Shown here: piece after piece, positions 32,586 to 43,521 of the stretch | Position numbering within the stretch: the first letter of the stretch is position 1 | Layout: each line of letters begins with the position of its first letter | Source: Gallionellales bacterium 39-52-133 | Lineage (GTDB): Bacteria > Pseudomonadota > Gammaproteobacteria > Burkholderiales > Gallionellaceae | Assembly (NCBI GenBank): GCA_002278935.1 | Contig: NCJL01000008.1 | Span: 310,001-374,000, forward strand | DNA: 64,000 nucleotides | Direction: 5' to 3' | Position numbers and translations under genes: made by a program | Notes under the pieces: model-generated | What the model saw: only the letters and a program-made list of their open reading frames with translations | Database searches by the model: none | What the model was told of the DNA's origin: nothing

Positions 32586-34865
32586 TTAGAAAATCTGTCC
32601 CAGGGTAAACTGGAATCGCTGCAGTTTATCGCCAGCCTGCTCCTGAAGCGGCCAGGCGTAACTCAATTTAAGCGGACCAATCGGCGACACCCAGGTTAAA
32701 GCAAAACCTGTCGAGTAGCGCGGACCGTCAGAACCGGGAATTTCAGTAGGCACGCCGTAAATTATACCCCCATCTACAAATCCGCTTAAGCGCACCGACT
32801 TATCCTTGCTCCCGGGCATCGGAAACAGCAATTCGGTATTTAAAAGCGCGCGCCTGTCACCGCCCAGATACGCCCCCAGACTGTCGCGCGGGCCGATTGA
32901 GTTGGGCTCATAGCCCCTGACAGAACCCACGCCGCCCGCATAAAAATTCTTGAAGAACGGCAGAGGCTTGTCACCATATCCGCCCGCCACACCCGCCTCT
33001 CCATTTAGCAGCCAGGTAAAATCCTGGCTGAGCGGGATAAATTTCTGATGCTGGTAAGTCAGCTTGTAATAGCGCTGATCCGAGGCGGGCAAGGTGACCT
33101 CCATAAAGGCCCGCTGTACTTTGCCTTCGGTCGGATAGATTGCGCTGTTCCTGCTGTCACGCGTCCAGCCTACTGTTCCCAGCAAATTGCTTGTTGTGCT
33201 GCCAAAAGTGCTTACATAAGTCAGGAATTGCGTTGGGCTGCTTGTTGTCAGCTCATAGGTGGATTGTTCGACTGACAAGCCATAGTGCATCGTCTCGTCT
33301 TCGCCTATGGGCAGACCAAAGCGCACCCCGCCTCCGGAAGTATAGGATTTATAGGGGCTGATAGAAGTTGTAGTGGTATCCAGGTTGCGCTGATACAGAT
33401 CAAAACCGCGACTTACGCCGTCATCGGTGTAATACGGATTGGTATAGGAGATCGAATACACCTGGTTAGACTGGCTGGTATTGACTTGCGTGGACAGTTG
33501 CTTGCCGGTACCGAACAGGTTGCTTTGCGTGATACCCGCTGTCAGCACCAAGCCCTGTGAGCTGGATATACCTGCACCCACATTAAAGCTTCCGGTGGGC
33601 TTTTCCTTGACGCTTATATTCAAATCAACCTGGTCTTTGGTGCTTTGCACAGGCGGAGTCTCCAGGTTAACCTCGCTGAAGAAATCCAGCCTGTCCACTC
33701 TTTGTTTTGATTTCTGAATTTTTTTCGTCGCAAACCACGCACCTTCCATCTGGCGGAATTCGCGCCTGACCACCTCATCCCTGGTCTTCGTGTTACCCAG
33801 CACATTAATATGCCGCACATAGACGCGCTGACCCGGATCGGCTACAAAAGTAAAGGCAACTTCATGTTTGACTTTGTCCAGCTCGGGCACCGCACTCACG
33901 TTTGCAAATGCGTAGCCATCATCACCCAGCCGATCAGAAACATTTTTCTGGGACTCTGTCAGCTTGCTGCGAGAGAACACATCGCCAGCCTGCAGCATGA
34001 TCAATTTGCGCATTTCCGCATGCGGCAAAATAGTTTCAGGCGCCAGCAATTTAATATCCGATACCGTATATTTCGCGCCTTCCGTAACATTGATCGTGAT
34101 ATAAATATCTTTCTTGTCCGGCGAAATGGATACCTGGGTTGAATCAATCAAAAATTCGAGATAGCCGCCATCCAGGTAAAAGGATCGTATTACTTCCAGA
34201 TCCGCAGACAGTTTTTGTTTTGAATACTGGTCGTTGCTGGACATCCAGGTCCACATAGTTGGTGTGGTCAGCTTCATCATCTCCAGCAGTTCCTTTTCGC
34301 TGAATACCTGATTGCCTACAATATTGATTTGCCGGATTCTGGATTTATCCCCTTCCACCACATCAAAAGTGACTGATACGCGATTACGCTCCAGTTCGGT
34401 GACGGTAGTTTTAACTGACACGGCATATCTGCCGCGCGCCACATAGGCGCGCTTGAGTTCATTCTCGGACTTTTCCAGCGCGGCCTTGTCAAAAATACGG
34501 CCCTCTGCCAGTCCCACAAACTTCAGGTTTTCGCTCAAAGTTTCCTTGGGAATATCTTTCACACCGTTGATCTCAACACTGGCAATAGAGGGGCGTTCGC
34601 GGACAATCACAACCAGCACACCCTGATCGGCCTTCAGCCTTACGTCTGTAAAAAACCCGGTCGCAAACAATGCGCGGAGTGCAGCCACAGACTGCTCATC
34701 GTTTAAAGTGTCACCCACTTTCACCGGCAAATAACTGAACACTGTACCCGGTTCTGTGCGCTGAATACCCTCCACCCGAATATCCTTGACCACAAATGGT
34801 TCTATCGCAATAACAGACGTGATGTATAGCAGCGGGATCAGACCCGCTAATCTTATTAATTTCAT
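32586..34865 (-). CDS. bamA: Outer membrane protein assembly factor BamA
   Basis: Central Omp85 subunit of the BAM complex. A signal peptide of about 22 residues is followed by five POTRA domains (to about residue 420, beginning FVVKDIRVEGIQRTEPGT) and a 16-strand barrel with the conserved VRGYEPNSIGPRD lid-lock motif near residue 645 (the VRGY/F of the L6 loop). It ends in the aromatic signal QFTLGQIF. 759 aa is normal. It is 7 nt downstream of rseP. Confidence 0.98.
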   Translation of the reverse strand: MKLIRLAGLIPLLYITSVIAIEPFVVKDIRVEGIQRTEPGTVFSYLPVKVGDTLNDEQSVAALRALFATGFFTDVRLKADQGVLVVIVRERPSIASVEINGVKDIPKETLSENLKFVGLAEGRIFDKAALEKSENELKRAYVARGRYAVSVKTTVTELERNRVSVTFDVVEGDKSRIRQINIVGNQVFSEKELLEMMKLTTPTMWTWMSSNDQYSKQKLSADLEVIRSFYLDGGYLEFLIDSTQVSISPDKKDIYITINVTEGAKYTVSDIKLLAPETILPHAEMRKLIMLQAGDVFSRSKLTESQKNVSDRLGDDGYAFANVSAVPELDKVKHEVAFTFVADPGQRVYVRHINVLGNTKTRDEVVRREFRQMEGAWFATKKIQKSKQRVDRLDFFSEVNLETPPVQSTKDQVDLNISVKEKPTGSFNVGAGISSSQGLVLTAGITQSNLFGTGKQLSTQVNTSQSNQVYSISYTNPYYTDDGVSRGFDLYQRNLDTTTTSISPYKSYTSGGGVRFGLPIGEDETMHYGLSVEQSTYELTTSSPTQFLTYVSTFGSTTSNLLGTVGWTRDSRNSAIYPTEGKVQRAFMEVTLPASDQRYYKLTYQHQKFIPLSQDFTWLLNGEAGVAGGYGDKPLPFFKNFYAGGVGSVRGYEPNSIGPRDSLGAYLGGDRRALLNTELLFPMPGSKDKSVRLSGFVDGGIIYGVPTEIPGSDGPRYSTGFALTWVSPIGPLKLSYAWPLQEQAGDKLQRFQFTLGQIF

Positions 34866-34872
34866 TATTAAG

Positions 34873-36228
34873 TCAATTTAAAATCAAGCGGCTAAAATCA
34901 TTGAACAAGGCAAGTGCCATCAGGGTAAACAGCAACACGACACCTATCTTCTGCCCTGCTTCCCACAAACTGTCGGGAACGGGGCTTCCCTTAATCATCT
35001 CCACCGTATAATACAGTAAATGCCCGCCATCCAATATCGGAATAGGCAGCAAATTCAGCACTCCCAGACTAATGCTGATTAAAGCCAGAAAGGATAGGTA
35101 TGCCCCCAATCCCATTTGGGCCGACTGTCCGGCATAATCCGCAATGGTGACAGGACCACTCAGGTTTTTTAGTGATATTTGCCCCATGATCATCCTGCCC
35201 ATCATCTGCAAACTCACCACACTGGTTTCCCATGTTTTATTCACCGCCTGTGTCAATGCTTTCACAGGCGAATAACGCACCACTGTCATCAGATCATCAT
35301 ATTCATGCTGGCTGATCAGCGGGGCAGCGCCGATCTTGCCAATCTGACTAGCACCTTCCGTTACCGATTCGGGGGTCAAATCAAGGGCAATCAGGTGACC
35401 TTCACGCCTGATCTCAAGACGCAGCAAACGCGCAGGGTGACTGCGCACCATCTTTACCCACGCGTCCCAATCTGCAATCTGCTCGCCATTTGCACTCAGG
35501 ATGAGATCATTCACCAGCATGCCTGCACGCTGCGCCTCACCACCTTCGATCAGTCTTCCGATAACAGGACGCACCACAGGCTGATAGGGCTGCAAGCCAA
35601 GCTTGGCCAAAAAATCACTATCCAGATCGGCCGCAGTCAACGTGGCAATTTCGAGAACACGCTGTACCACTTCACCCTGCGGCGTGCGGACTTCGAGGTT
35701 GACCGTATCTCCCTGCAGCACCGCATCCAGCAGTACCCAGCGCACGTCCTGCCATGTGGGCGTAGAGGATCCATTGATACTGATAATGGTTTGCCGGGAA
35801 AGTAGCTGGGCGCTAGCCGCAGGAGTAGCCGGGGCAACATTGCCCAAAACCGGCTTGAGTCCCGGCACACCATAAATAAACAGCCCCCAGTAAAACACAA
35901 TCGCCAGCAGCAAATTGGCCAGAGGACCGGCTACAACAATAGCCATACGGCGCAACACCGGCTGGCGATTAAAAGCGCGCGACAATTCCTCGGGCTTAAC
36001 CTCACCTTCACGCTCATCCAGCATCTTGACATAGCCACCCAGCGGAATCGCCGAGATGGACCATTCGGTTTCACCACCCGCGAATTTTTTTGTGTACAGA
36101 ATTTTGCCAAAACCAATTGAAAAGCGCAGCACCTTTACGCCGCAGAGCCGCGCCACCAGATAATGGCCGTATTCATGAAATGCGACCAGCACGACAATGG
36201 CGACAATAAATGCAAAAAATGTGGTCAT
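34873..36228 (-). CDS. rseP: Site-2 intramembrane zinc protease RseP
   Basis: Cleaves the anti-sigma factor RseA within the membrane and clears signal peptide remnants. The zinc site HEYGH lies in the first membrane helix (HEFGH in E. coli); two PDZ domains follow (about 115-290); the [13 protein letters not shown] motif near the C-terminus supplies the third zinc ligand. About 451 aa. Start taken at the ATG at 36228, which overlaps the dxr stop as ATGA; an upstream ATG at 36240 would add four residues. Confidence 0.96.
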   Translation of the reverse strand: MTTFFAFIVAIVVLVAFHEYGHYLVARLCGVKVLRFSIGFGKILYTKKFAGGETEWSISAIPLGGYVKMLDEREGEVKPEELSRAFNRQPVLRRMAIVVAGPLANLLLAIVFYWGLFIYGVPGLKPVLGNVAPATPAASAQLLSRQTIISINGSSTPTWQDVRWVLLDAVLQGDTVNLEVRTPQGEVVQRVLEIATLTAADLDSDFLAKLGLQPYQPVVRPVIGRLIEGGEAQRAGMLVNDLILSANGEQIADWDAWVKMVRSHPARLLRLEIRREGHLIALDLTPESVTEGASQIGKIGAAPLISQHEYDDLMTVVRYSPVKALTQAVNKTWETSVVSLQMMGRMIMGQISLKNLSGPVTIADYAGQSAQMGLGAYLSFLALISISLGVLNLLPIPILDGGHLLYYTVEMIKGSPVPDSLWEAGQKIGVVLLFTLMALALFNDFSRLILN

Positions 36229-37418
36229 TGTAAAATCCATTCCTGTGCCGCGGCACGGGCTTGCGTGTCGGCCAAAAGTACATCTTCCAGTGTGTCAACA
36301 GTGACACTCACTTGCGCGGCAAGCACATCGTTAATCAAGCGGGGTATATCCAGAAAGGAGATTCTTTTATTCAAAAATGCATCTACAGCCACTTCATTGG
36401 CCGCATTCAATACCGCAGGTGCCGTGCCGCCAGCGCGCAATGCCTGGTAAGCCAAAGCCAGGCATGGAAAGCGCTCAAAATCGGGAGCTACAAAATTTAG
36501 CGTTGCCACCTTGAACAAATCCAGCGGTGCCACCCCGGAATCAATGCGCTGCGGGTAAGCCAGCGCGTGTGCAATGGGTGTACGCATATCGGGATTGCCC
36601 ATCTGCGCCAGCACCGAGCCATCCACATACTGCACCATGGAATGAATCACGCTCTGCGGGTGCACCACAACCTGAATATCATCGGCTGCCGCATTAAACA
36701 GCCAGTGTGCCTCGATTACCTCCAGGCCCTTATTCATCATGCTGGCAGAATCGACCGAGATCTTGCGGCCCATCACCCAGTTGGGATGCGCACACGCCTG
36801 CTCCGGGGTAACCTGCTGCAATTCGGCCAAAGGGGTATCGCGGAAAGGGCCACCCGATGCTGTCAGCAGAATTTTGCTGACACCGCTTGCCGCCATGTCA
36901 GCCGCATAGTCACGCGGCAAGGCCTGAAAAATCGCGTTATGCTCGCTATCGATAGGCAGCAGGGTTGCGCCATTCTGGCGCACGGCATCCATAAAAATGC
37001 GCCCCGCCATCACCAGCGCTTCCTTGTTGGCCAGCAGAATTTTTTTTCCCGCGCGCGCTGCGGCAAGGCTGGGGCGCAAGCCTGCCGCACCCACAATGGC
37101 GGCCATCACTGCATCCACTTCAGGCAGCGATGCAACCTGCACAAGCGCCTGCTCGCCGCACAAGACTTCAACCTTCAGGCTCGCCGCTGTAATGCGCTGT
37201 GACAATCTTGCGGCAGCTGCCTGATCCAGCAGAACAGCATAACGCGGCTTGAAACGCAGGCATTGCTCAAACAGCAATTCATCCTGACGACAGGCTGTCA
37301 ATGCGATCACCTGGTATTTTTCCGGATGGCGCGCAACCACATCCAGCGTGCTGGTGCCTATACTGCCTGTAGAGCCCAGCACTGTCAGCCTGGTAATATT
37401 ATGCGCGGCCTGAGTCAT
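36225..37418 (-). CDS. dxr: 1-deoxy-D-xylulose 5-phosphate reductoisomerase
   Basis: Second step of the MEP isoprenoid pathway, NADPH dependent. The [14 protein letters not shown] nucleotide-binding loop at the N-terminus, [34 protein letters not shown] and the metal/substrate region with [18 protein letters not shown] are intact. 397 aa is normal. It supplies precursors for UppS downstream-pathway products; the gene lies between cdsA and rseP with 4-nt overlaps on both sides. Confidence 0.98.
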   Translation of the reverse strand: MTQAAHNITRLTVLGSTGSIGTSTLDVVARHPEKYQVIALTACRQDELLFEQCLRFKPRYAVLLDQAAAARLSQRITAASLKVEVLCGEQALVQVASLPEVDAVMAAIVGAAGLRPSLAAARAGKKILLANKEALVMAGRIFMDAVRQNGATLLPIDSEHNAIFQALPRDYAADMAASGVSKILLTASGGPFRDTPLAELQQVTPEQACAHPNWVMGRKISVDSASMMNKGLEVIEAHWLFNAAADDIQVVVHPQSVIHSMVQYVDGSVLAQMGNPDMRTPIAHALAYPQRIDSGVAPLDLFKVATLNFVAPDFERFPCLALAYQALRAGGTAPAVLNAANEVAVDAFLNKRISFLDIPRLINDVLAAQVSVTVDTLEDVLLADTQARAAAQEWILQ

Positions 37419-38233
37419 GCCAGCTTCAACAAAATCATCGCGAGCGCCGCCACAGGCAGCGTTGATGTCAGCGCATCGATGCGATCAAGCAAGCCGCCAT
37501 GCCCGGGCAGCAAAGTGCCGCTATCCTTGACGCCAGCGAGACGTTTGATAGCCGATTCAAACAGATCACCGATAACTGAAAGCGCCACACCAACGATTGC
37601 AAAAAGTATCAACACGTATTGTTGCGACATTTCACCCACGGACATCACCCAGAATACATAAACCAGCGCGCCCAGCATTGCACCGGCCACGCCCTCCCAG
37701 GTTTTACCCGGACTGATACGCGGGGCAAGCTTGTGCTTGCCAAACAAACGGCCCGTGAAATATGCAGATATATCCGCCACCCAGACCAGGCCCATCACAC
37801 CAAGCAGCCACCATGGCTGGGGACTGATTTCACGCAAGCCCAGCATCGCCATACCGGTCGGAATAAGCAGCACCCAGCCGAGCATGGCAAGCAACCAGTG
37901 TTTGCGGATATTCCAGCCATACTTGAACCAGGCCGGGACAAACACCAGCCAGAAGGCCGTGGCCACAACGTAAACTGAAATCTGAACCTGATTTTTCAAA
38001 TGAGGATGCAATACGAAATGCATCATTAGTACTGCAAGAAACAGAATCAGCGTGACAGCCATATATGCCACCGCACCACCCCTGCTCATTTGCGTCAGCC
38101 TGGCCCATTCCCACGTCCCCTGCATCACCACCAGGGTGACCAGCAAAGCCCAAAGCGATGACGGAAAAACAAACAGGGCGAACAGGAAAGCCACCGCAAG
38201 AATGACGGCCGTAATGACTCTTTGTTTAAGCAT
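37415..38233 (-). CDS. cdsA: Phosphatidate cytidylyltransferase
   Basis: Makes CDP-diacylglycerol, the branch point of phospholipid synthesis. 272 aa with about seven to eight membrane helices and the family signature [27 protein letters not shown] near the C-terminus; the earlier [28 protein letters not shown] block is intact. It overlaps uppS by 8 nt and dxr by 4 nt. Confidence 0.97.
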   Translation of the reverse strand: MLKQRVITAVILAVAFLFALFVFPSSLWALLVTLVVMQGTWEWARLTQMSRGGAVAYMAVTLILFLAVLMMHFVLHPHLKNQVQISVYVVATAFWLVFVPAWFKYGWNIRKHWLLAMLGWVLLIPTGMAMLGLREISPQPWWLLGVMGLVWVADISAYFTGRLFGKHKLAPRISPGKTWEGVAGAMLGALVYVFWVMSVGEMSQQYVLILFAIVGVALSVIGDLFESAIKRLAGVKDSGTLLPGHGGLLDRIDALTSTLPVAALAMILLKLA

Positions 38234-39035
38234 CAGTTTGCTCCCCGTTTATTGATGAATTACTCGATTTGTCACCCGGCAACTGGTCGCCCAATAGCTG
38301 GTCGCTGGTCCGCCCGAAACGGCGCTCGCGCTGCTGGTAGGATTGTATCGCCGCTTCCAGCGCCGCGCGATCAAATGCGGGCCACAAGGTATCTGTAAAG
38401 TAGAGTTCGGTATAGGCCAGCTGCCACAGCAAAAAATTACTGATGCGTTGCTCACCGCCGGTACGAATAAACAAATCAGGCTCGGGAGCATAATGCATGG
38501 AAAGGTAAGGCTCAAGATCGGTTTCACTGAAACTGCCCAGCAACTCCGGACGCGCCTTCAGCATGGCGCGTGTGGCATGCATGATATCCCAACGCCCGCC
38601 ATAATTGGCCGCAATGGTCAGCGTCAAACCGGTGTTATTGGCAGTAAGACGCTCTGCATCCTGAATATGACGATTCAACTCGGCATCAAAGCGCTGGAGA
38701 TCACCTATGACTTTCAGGCGAATGTTATTGTCGTGCAGTTTTGCAACTTCACGCTGCAGCATTTTAAGGAACAATTGCATCAGAAAAGAGACCTCATCGG
38801 CAGGACGCCGCCAGTTTTCACTACTGAAAGCAAAAACCGTAAGATACTCCACACCCAGCGCACCGCATGCCTTGACTGTTTCGCGCAAACATTCAACACC
38901 ACGCTGATGGCCCGCTACACGCGGCAGAAAACGCTGCTTGGCCCAGCGCCCATTACCATCCATGATAATCGCAACATGCCTGGGAACTTTGGGTGCAACC
39001 GGAATTGTGCGAGTAGAACTTTGAAATAATGCCAC
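38226..39035 (-). CDS. uppS: Isoprenyl transferase (undecaprenyl diphosphate synthase)
   Basis: Builds the C55 carrier lipid for peptidoglycan and O-antigen. Signatures: [14 protein letters not shown] (catalytic Asp), [18 protein letters not shown], and [20 protein letters not shown] with the C-terminal Glu that binds magnesium. GTG at 39035 is chosen because GGGGGT lies just upstream; the longer reading begins with TTG at 39056. The C-terminus has a small repeat ([11 protein letters not shown]) and overlaps cdsA. Confidence 0.97.
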   Translation of the reverse strand: MALFQSSTRTIPVAPKVPRHVAIIMDGNGRWAKQRFLPRVAGHQRGVECLRETVKACGALGVEYLTVFAFSSENWRRPADEVSFLMQLFLKMLQREVAKLHDNNIRLKVIGDLQRFDAELNRHIQDAERLTANNTGLTLTIAANYGGRWDIMHATRAMLKARPELLGSFSETDLEPYLSMHYAPEPDLFIRTGGEQRISNFLLWQLAYTELYFTDTLWPAFDRAALEAAIQSYQQRERRFGRTSDQLLGDQLPGDKSSNSSINGEQTDA

Positions 39036-39100
39036 TTTACCCCCACATGGATTCAAACGATAAACAGGCCGCGCAGATTGCCCACGCAGGTGCCTTACGT

Positions 39101-39658
39101 TTAAACAGCCATCAAGTCAGCCTCTTTGGCCTGCAAGGCTTTATCAATTTCAACCACAAACCGGTCGGTAGATTTCTGCACATCGTCCTGCGCGCGACGC
39201 TCGTCATCTTCGCTGATTGACTTTTCCTTGAGCAGTTTTTTCAACTGATCATTGGCATCACGTCGAATATTGCGCACGGCAACTTTCGCGCTTTCAGCCT
39301 CTCCGCGCACAACCTTGATCAGATCCTTGCGTCTTTCCTCTGTCAGCATAGGCATGGGTACACGAATCAGGTCACCGTTGGTCGACGGGTTCAATCCAAG
39401 ATCGGCATCACGAATTGCCTTTTCAACCGGTCCGACCATATTCTTTTCCCATGGCTGCACACCGATAGTCCGGTTGTCGATAAGCGTCACGTTGGCAACC
39501 TGGGTCAGCAAAGTGGGATTGCCATAATAAGGCACCATCACATGATCCAGAATACCGGTATGCGCGCGGCCGGTGCGCACCTTGCCAAAATCCGCCTTAA
39601 GCGTATCCAGCGACTTGCTCATCTTTTGTTCTACTGTTTTCTTGATGTCAGAAATCAT
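39101..39658 (-). CDS. frr: Ribosome recycling factor
   Basis: Splits post-termination ribosomes with EF-G. 185 aa, with the N-terminal helix [18 protein letters not shown], the [13 protein letters not shown] segment, and the C-terminal helix bundle ([30 protein letters not shown]). AGGAG precedes the ATG. It follows pyrH in the standard rpsB-tsf-pyrH-frr order. Confidence 0.98.
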   Translation of the reverse strand: MISDIKKTVEQKMSKSLDTLKADFGKVRTGRAHTGILDHVMVPYYGNPTLLTQVANVTLIDNRTIGVQPWEKNMVGPVEKAIRDADLGLNPSTNGDLIRVPMPMLTEERRKDLIKVVRGEAESAKVAVRNIRRDANDQLKKLLKEKSISEDDERRAQDDVQKSTDRFVVEIDKALQAKEADLMAV

Positions 39659-39694
39659 ATTTTATCTCCTGCCAAACTTAAGAGTCACCCGGTA

Positions 39695-40417
39695 TCAGCC
39701 GCACTTGACCAGAGTACCTTCCTCTTGTCCAAGTATTACCCGTTTCAGCGCGTCATCCTTGAAGATATTGAAAACGATAATGGGCATATTCTGGTCACGG
39801 CACAGCGTCAGCGCGGTCGCATCCATCACCTGCAAATTCCTGGAAATCGCCTCATCAAAGCTCAAGTTCTTGTAGCGAGTTGCCGTTTTGTCTTTTTTTG
39901 GATCCGCAGTGTAGATGCCGTCCACCTTGGTGGCTTTGATCACCACTTCCGCATTCATTTCCACACCGCGCAAAGCGGCCGCCGTATCCGTGGTAAAGAA
40001 GGGATTGCCGGTGCCTGCACCAAAAATCACCACTTTGCCTTCTTCCAGATAGCGCAGCGCTTTGCCCCTGATATACGGTTCTGCAACCTGCTCAAGATTC
40101 AGGGCTGACTGCACCCTGCTGTCCAGTCCCAGCCGTTTCATTGCATCCTGCAACGCCATCGCATTCATCACCGTCGCCAGCATGCCCATGTAGTCGGCAG
40201 TAACGCGATCCATGCCTGCAGCCGCAGGTGCAACACCGCGAAAGATATTGCCACCGCCTATTACCACTGCCACCTGCACACCCATGGCCACAACTTCACC
40301 CACTTCGGCCACGATACGTTCGATAACGGTACGGTTGATACCATAACTGTCATCACCCATCAGCGCTTCGCCGGAGAGCTTTAAAAGTACACGTTTATAT
40401 GCGGGGGCAGCACCCAT
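39695..40417 (-). CDS. pyrH: UMP kinase
   Basis: Hexameric UMP kinase of the amino acid kinase fold. [15 protein letters not shown] at the N-terminus, the [11 protein letters not shown] glycine loop, [17 protein letters not shown] and [17 protein letters not shown] are intact. 240 aa. AGGA precedes the ATG; the gap from tsf is 2 nt. Confidence 0.98.
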   Translation of the reverse strand: MGAAPAYKRVLLKLSGEALMGDDSYGINRTVIERIVAEVGEVVAMGVQVAVVIGGGNIFRGVAPAAAGMDRVTADYMGMLATVMNAMALQDAMKRLGLDSRVQSALNLEQVAEPYIRGKALRYLEEGKVVIFGAGTGNPFFTTDTAAALRGVEMNAEVVIKATKVDGIYTADPKKDKTATRYKNLSFDEAISRNLQVMDATALTLCRDQNMPIIVFNIFKDDALKRVILGQEEGTLVKCG

Positions 40418-40419
40418 AA

Positions 40420-41304
40420 TTATCCTTTCGATATAGCGGCAACTTCAGCGGCGTAATCCACCACTACCTTTTCAATACCCTCACCCACGATGAACATCTG
40501 GAAAGTTTTTACTGTTGCATTCTGGCTCTTGAGGAGTTGTTCAACTGTTTGCTTGCCATCTGCGGCCTTGACAAATACTTGGCCAAGCAACGTGACATCC
40601 TTGAGGAATTTCTGCACCGAACCTTCGGCAATTTTTTCCAGCATGGCTTCCGGCTTGCCGGCTTCCTTGGCCTTCTCAATTGCAATGCGGCGTTCAGTTG
40701 CGACTTCTTCAGCGCTCACGCCGGATGCGTCAACAGACTTTGGCTTGCTTGCGGCAATGTGCATGGCCAGATCCTTGCCCAGCGTATCTTCACCGGCAAA
40801 ATCGAGCAACACACCAATCTTGCTGCCGTGCAGGTAAGTGGCCAGCTTGCCGGAAGTCTCGAAGCGGGAGAAACGGCGTACTGTCATGTTTTCGCCCAGC
40901 TTCATCACCAGCGCCTTGCGTGCATCTTCAACCGTACCGCTGCCGCCACTGATTGTCATATTCGCCAGTGCATCGATATCAGACGGGTTGTTCTTGGCCA
41001 CAGTTTGTGCAACGCTGTTGGCAAACGCGATAAAGTCATCGTTTTTTGCCACAAAGTCAGTTTCGCAGTTTACTTCCACGACCGCGCCAATCTTGCCATC
41101 GGGAGTAACGAACGAACTGATCACGCCTTCTGCAGCCACGCGTGACGAAGCTTTGCTGGCTTTCGCGCCGCTCTTGATACGCAACAACTCTTCAGCCGCT
41201 TTAAAGTCGCCATTGGTATCCACCAGCGCCTTCTTGCAATCCATCATGCCAAGGCCTGTAGCCTCGCGCAATTCTTTAACCATACCTGCTGTAATTTCTG
41301 CCAT
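40420..41304 (-). CDS. tsf: Elongation factor Ts
   Basis: Nucleotide exchange factor for EF-Tu. The N-terminal UBA-like domain reads [25 protein letters not shown]; the core holds [15 protein letters not shown], which contains the TDFV motif contacting EF-Tu. 294 aa is normal. It is separated from rpsB by a terminator-like hairpin, so it is probably expressed by read-through. Confidence 0.98.
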   Translation of the reverse strand: MAEITAGMVKELREATGLGMMDCKKALVDTNGDFKAAEELLRIKSGAKASKASSRVAAEGVISSFVTPDGKIGAVVEVNCETDFVAKNDDFIAFANSVAQTVAKNNPSDIDALANMTISGGSGTVEDARKALVMKLGENMTVRRFSRFETSGKLATYLHGSKIGVLLDFAGEDTLGKDLAMHIAASKPKSVDASGVSAEEVATERRIAIEKAKEAGKPEAMLEKIAEGSVQKFLKDVTLLGQVFVKAADGKQTVEQLLKSQNATVKTFQMFIVGEGIEKVVVDYAAEVAAISKG

Positions 41305-41332
41305 GCCAAACTCCTTCGAAAACTTAATCTAT

Positions 41333-41353
41333 AAAAAAAGGGGCTTGCGCCCC
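41333..41353 (-). terminator. Hairpin with U-tract between rpsB and tsf
   Basis: On the minus strand GGGGC, a GCAA tetraloop, GCCCC, then seven T. It fits a partial terminator that lowers tsf relative to rpsB. Confidence 0.75.
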
Positions 41354-41374
41354 TTCATATCGACAAGAGGCTGC

Positions 41375-42103
41375 TTACGCTGCCCGCTCTTCGACTTGTG
41401 CCGCCAAATCTGCCAGTGCCTGCGCACGACCTTCCAGCACTGCATCTGCCATGCCACGGGCGTACAAACGAATCGCCTGTGTCGAGTCATCGTTACCCGG
41501 AACAACATAATCGATACCGATAGGAGAATGATTGGTATCCACAATACCCACCAGCGGAATACCCAGCTTCTGCGCCTCGGTAACAGTACCCTTCTGGTAG
41601 CCCACATCGATCACAAAGATTGCGGAAGGCAGGCCGGCCATATCCTTGATACCGCCCAGACTGCGCTCCAGCTTTTCCAGCTCACGGCGCATCATCAGAC
41701 CTTCTTTTTTGGAAAACTTGTCAAAGCTGCCGTCGGCTTCCATTGCCTCGAGATCTTTCAGACGCTTGATAGAAGTCTGAACAGTCTTGAAATTGGTCAG
41801 CAAACCACCCAGCCAGCGGTGATCAACGTAGGGGCAACCCGCGCGGATTGCTTCTTCCTTGATAATTTCGCGAGCCTGACGCTTGGTCGCAACAAACAGA
41901 ATATTATTACCCTTGCCCGCTGCCAACTTGCGCACAAACTTCAGCGCTTCGTTATACATCGGAACAGTTTTTTCGAGGTTTACAATATGAATCTTATTAC
42001 GATGGCCGAAAATAAACGGCGCCATCTTGGGATTCCAAAAACGGGTCTGGTGTCCGAAATGGACGCCCGCTTCCAACATTTCACGCATAGTAGTACCTGA
42101 CAT
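41375..42103 (-). CDS. rpsB: 30S ribosomal protein S2
   Basis: Small-subunit protein near the 16S platform. The N-terminus [19 protein letters not shown] and the [25 protein letters not shown] block are diagnostic. 242 aa. The ATG at 42103 has GGAG six bases upstream; the in-frame ATG at 42115 would give four extra residues and no good ribosome site. Confidence 0.98.
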   Translation of the reverse strand: MSGTTMREMLEAGVHFGHQTRFWNPKMAPFIFGHRNKIHIVNLEKTVPMYNEALKFVRKLAAGKGNNILFVATKRQAREIIKEEAIRAGCPYVDHRWLGGLLTNFKTVQTSIKRLKDLEAMEADGSFDKFSKKEGLMMRRELEKLERSLGGIKDMAGLPSAIFVIDVGYQKGTVTEAQKLGIPLVGIVDTNHSPIGIDYVVPGNDDSTQAIRLYARGMADAVLEGRAQALADLAAQVEERAA

Positions 42104-42513
42104 AGCCAACTCCAATTGTTAAGGGTTAAGTTCCGCCACCCGTCAGCCTGACCCGCAAAAACAATCGCTTGCGAGCACCCCAACATGAACGGATGTGTGA
42201 ATTTCCCGCCATTTGGCACTATGCCAAACAAACGGGGGCGCGCATTGTAACCCAAGCATCCACTTAACTCAAATTGAAACAAACCGGAATTGGCCAGCCT
42301 GGAACAGGCCATAACCCTGCTCCCGGCACTTCTACTGCGGCGGCTTTGCTTGACACATGAATCGGGCAAACAGGAGAATGCACGGGATTTGATTTTGAAG
42401 CCGCCCCGAAAGTGATGCGCAAGCCTCCCGAAGGCCCGCATTTTCCTGACATTACCCAATTCCCAGAAACAGCTTTAATCCCCCAGACGCAACTTTTAAG
42501 ACCGGAGCCAATT
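42104..42513. other. 410-nt gap: rpsB leader and promoter, then upstream region of the next plus-strand gene
   Basis: About 134 nt form the rpsB 5' leader. A perfect 7-bp hairpin (TTTGGCA/TGCCAAA at 42212-42228) lies close to the predicted RNA start; S2 leaders are known to be autoregulated, so this is a candidate element. From about 42275 to 42513 no gene was found; an in-frame extension of the next ORF up to 42412 is open but not family-like. Confidence 0.5.
42244..42272 (-). promoter_or_regulatory. Promoter of rpsB
   Basis: Minus strand: -35 TTGAGT (42267-42272), 17-nt spacer, -10 TACAAT (42244-42249). The predicted transcript begins near 42237. Confidence 0.65.
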
Positions 42514-42804
42514 GTGAACGAAGAGAATTTATCAAAAGAGCAGCGCATATTGCGTGTACTGCGCAAAGTGCTGGCCAACATTGTCAAGGATGCCACCCCG
42601 GCGCCGGGACAGCCGCACCCCCTGAAGGAAAGCACGATTTATGACATTCGCGATCTTTTCGGGCTGATTTCCGAGCGCGAGGCCGAGCTGGCGGACCTGT
42701 CAAAACCGGACAGAAATGAAAAACCTGTGTTTACCGACGAACCGAAAAAATCCAATGTCATCAAGATGCATCCGTCAGGCACAAACAAACCAGGAGATAA
42801 ATAG
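42514..42804 (+). CDS. Conserved hypothetical protein, 96 aa
   Basis: The family is not named with confidence. The core LSKEQRILRVLRKVLANIVKD followed by HPLKESTIYDIRDLFGLISEREAELADL is helical and recalls small uncharacterised betaproteobacterial proteins; the tail is charged and probably disordered. The GTG at 42514 is chosen because CCGGAG lies six bases upstream. It is divergent from rpsB and convergent with the hemolysin III-type gene. No function is proposed. Confidence 0.65.
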   Translation: MNEENLSKEQRILRVLRKVLANIVKDATPAPGQPHPLKESTIYDIRDLFGLISEREAELADLSKPDRNEKPVFTDEPKKSNVIKMHPSGTNKPGDK

Positions 42805-42824
42805 CTTACAACCGGGGCGCACGC

Positions 42825-43445
42825 TCAGGCCACATAAAACAGAATGGCAAAGAAGTGCAGGGCACTGCCTGCCAGCACAAACAGATGCCAGATCCCGTGC
42901 CAATGGGCAAACTTATCGTCGTTAAGATAAAAAACAATGCCCAGCGTGTAAGTCAATCCGCCTGCGGCTACCCACGCAAATCCCGCCCAGGACAAAATCT
43001 TGACCAGCGGTATCAGCGCGATTATGGCGACCCAGCCCATGGTGACGTAAATCAGCAATGACAGCTTTCTGCTTTTTTGCGCAAAAAATGTCTCTTGCAG
43101 CATGCCCAGCAATGCCAGCCCCCACACCACCCCGAACAGGGACCAGCCCCAGGGGCCACGCAGGCTGACCAGCGAAAAAGGAGTATAGCTGCCCGCAATC
43201 AGCAGATAGATGGCATTGTGATCAAGTTTCTGCAAAAACAACTTCATCCTGCCGTGTGCTGCGTTGTGGTACAGCGCTGAAAAGCTGTACAGCAACACCA
43301 GCGTTGCGCCATAGATGGAGAAGCTGACGATTTTCCAGACATCTCCGCTCAGCGCACCCAGCACAATCAGCACCACAGTGCCGGCAAGCGCAAGCAGCGC
43401 GCCGGCAAAATGACTATAGGTATTAAATTTTTCGCCGTGTTCCAT
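42825..43445 (-). CDS. Hemolysin III / PAQR-family membrane protein
   Basis: 206 aa with seven predicted helices. The PAQR metal-ligand pattern is visible: Ser and His in SALYHNAAHGR, Asp in QKLDHNAIYLLIAGSYTPF, and the two His in the C-terminal HWHGIWHLFVLAGSALHFF. Bacterial members have been linked to membrane fluidity and hemolysis, but biochemical role is unsettled. The ATG at 43445 has GGAG five bases upstream; 43478 would add eleven residues. Confidence 0.88.
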   Translation of the reverse strand: MEHGEKFNTYSHFAGALLALAGTVVLIVLGALSGDVWKIVSFSIYGATLVLLYSFSALYHNAAHGRMKLFLQKLDHNAIYLLIAGSYTPFSLVSLRGPWGWSLFGVVWGLALLGMLQETFFAQKSRKLSLLIYVTMGWVAIIALIPLVKILSWAGFAWVAAGGLTYTLGIVFYLNDDKFAHWHGIWHLFVLAGSALHFFAILFYVA

Positions 43446-43521
43446 CAATTCTCCATATTGAGATACAGTAAACATCAATAGAGGCGTTTAAACGCAACAA
43501 TATTATCCGAGGAATCACATC

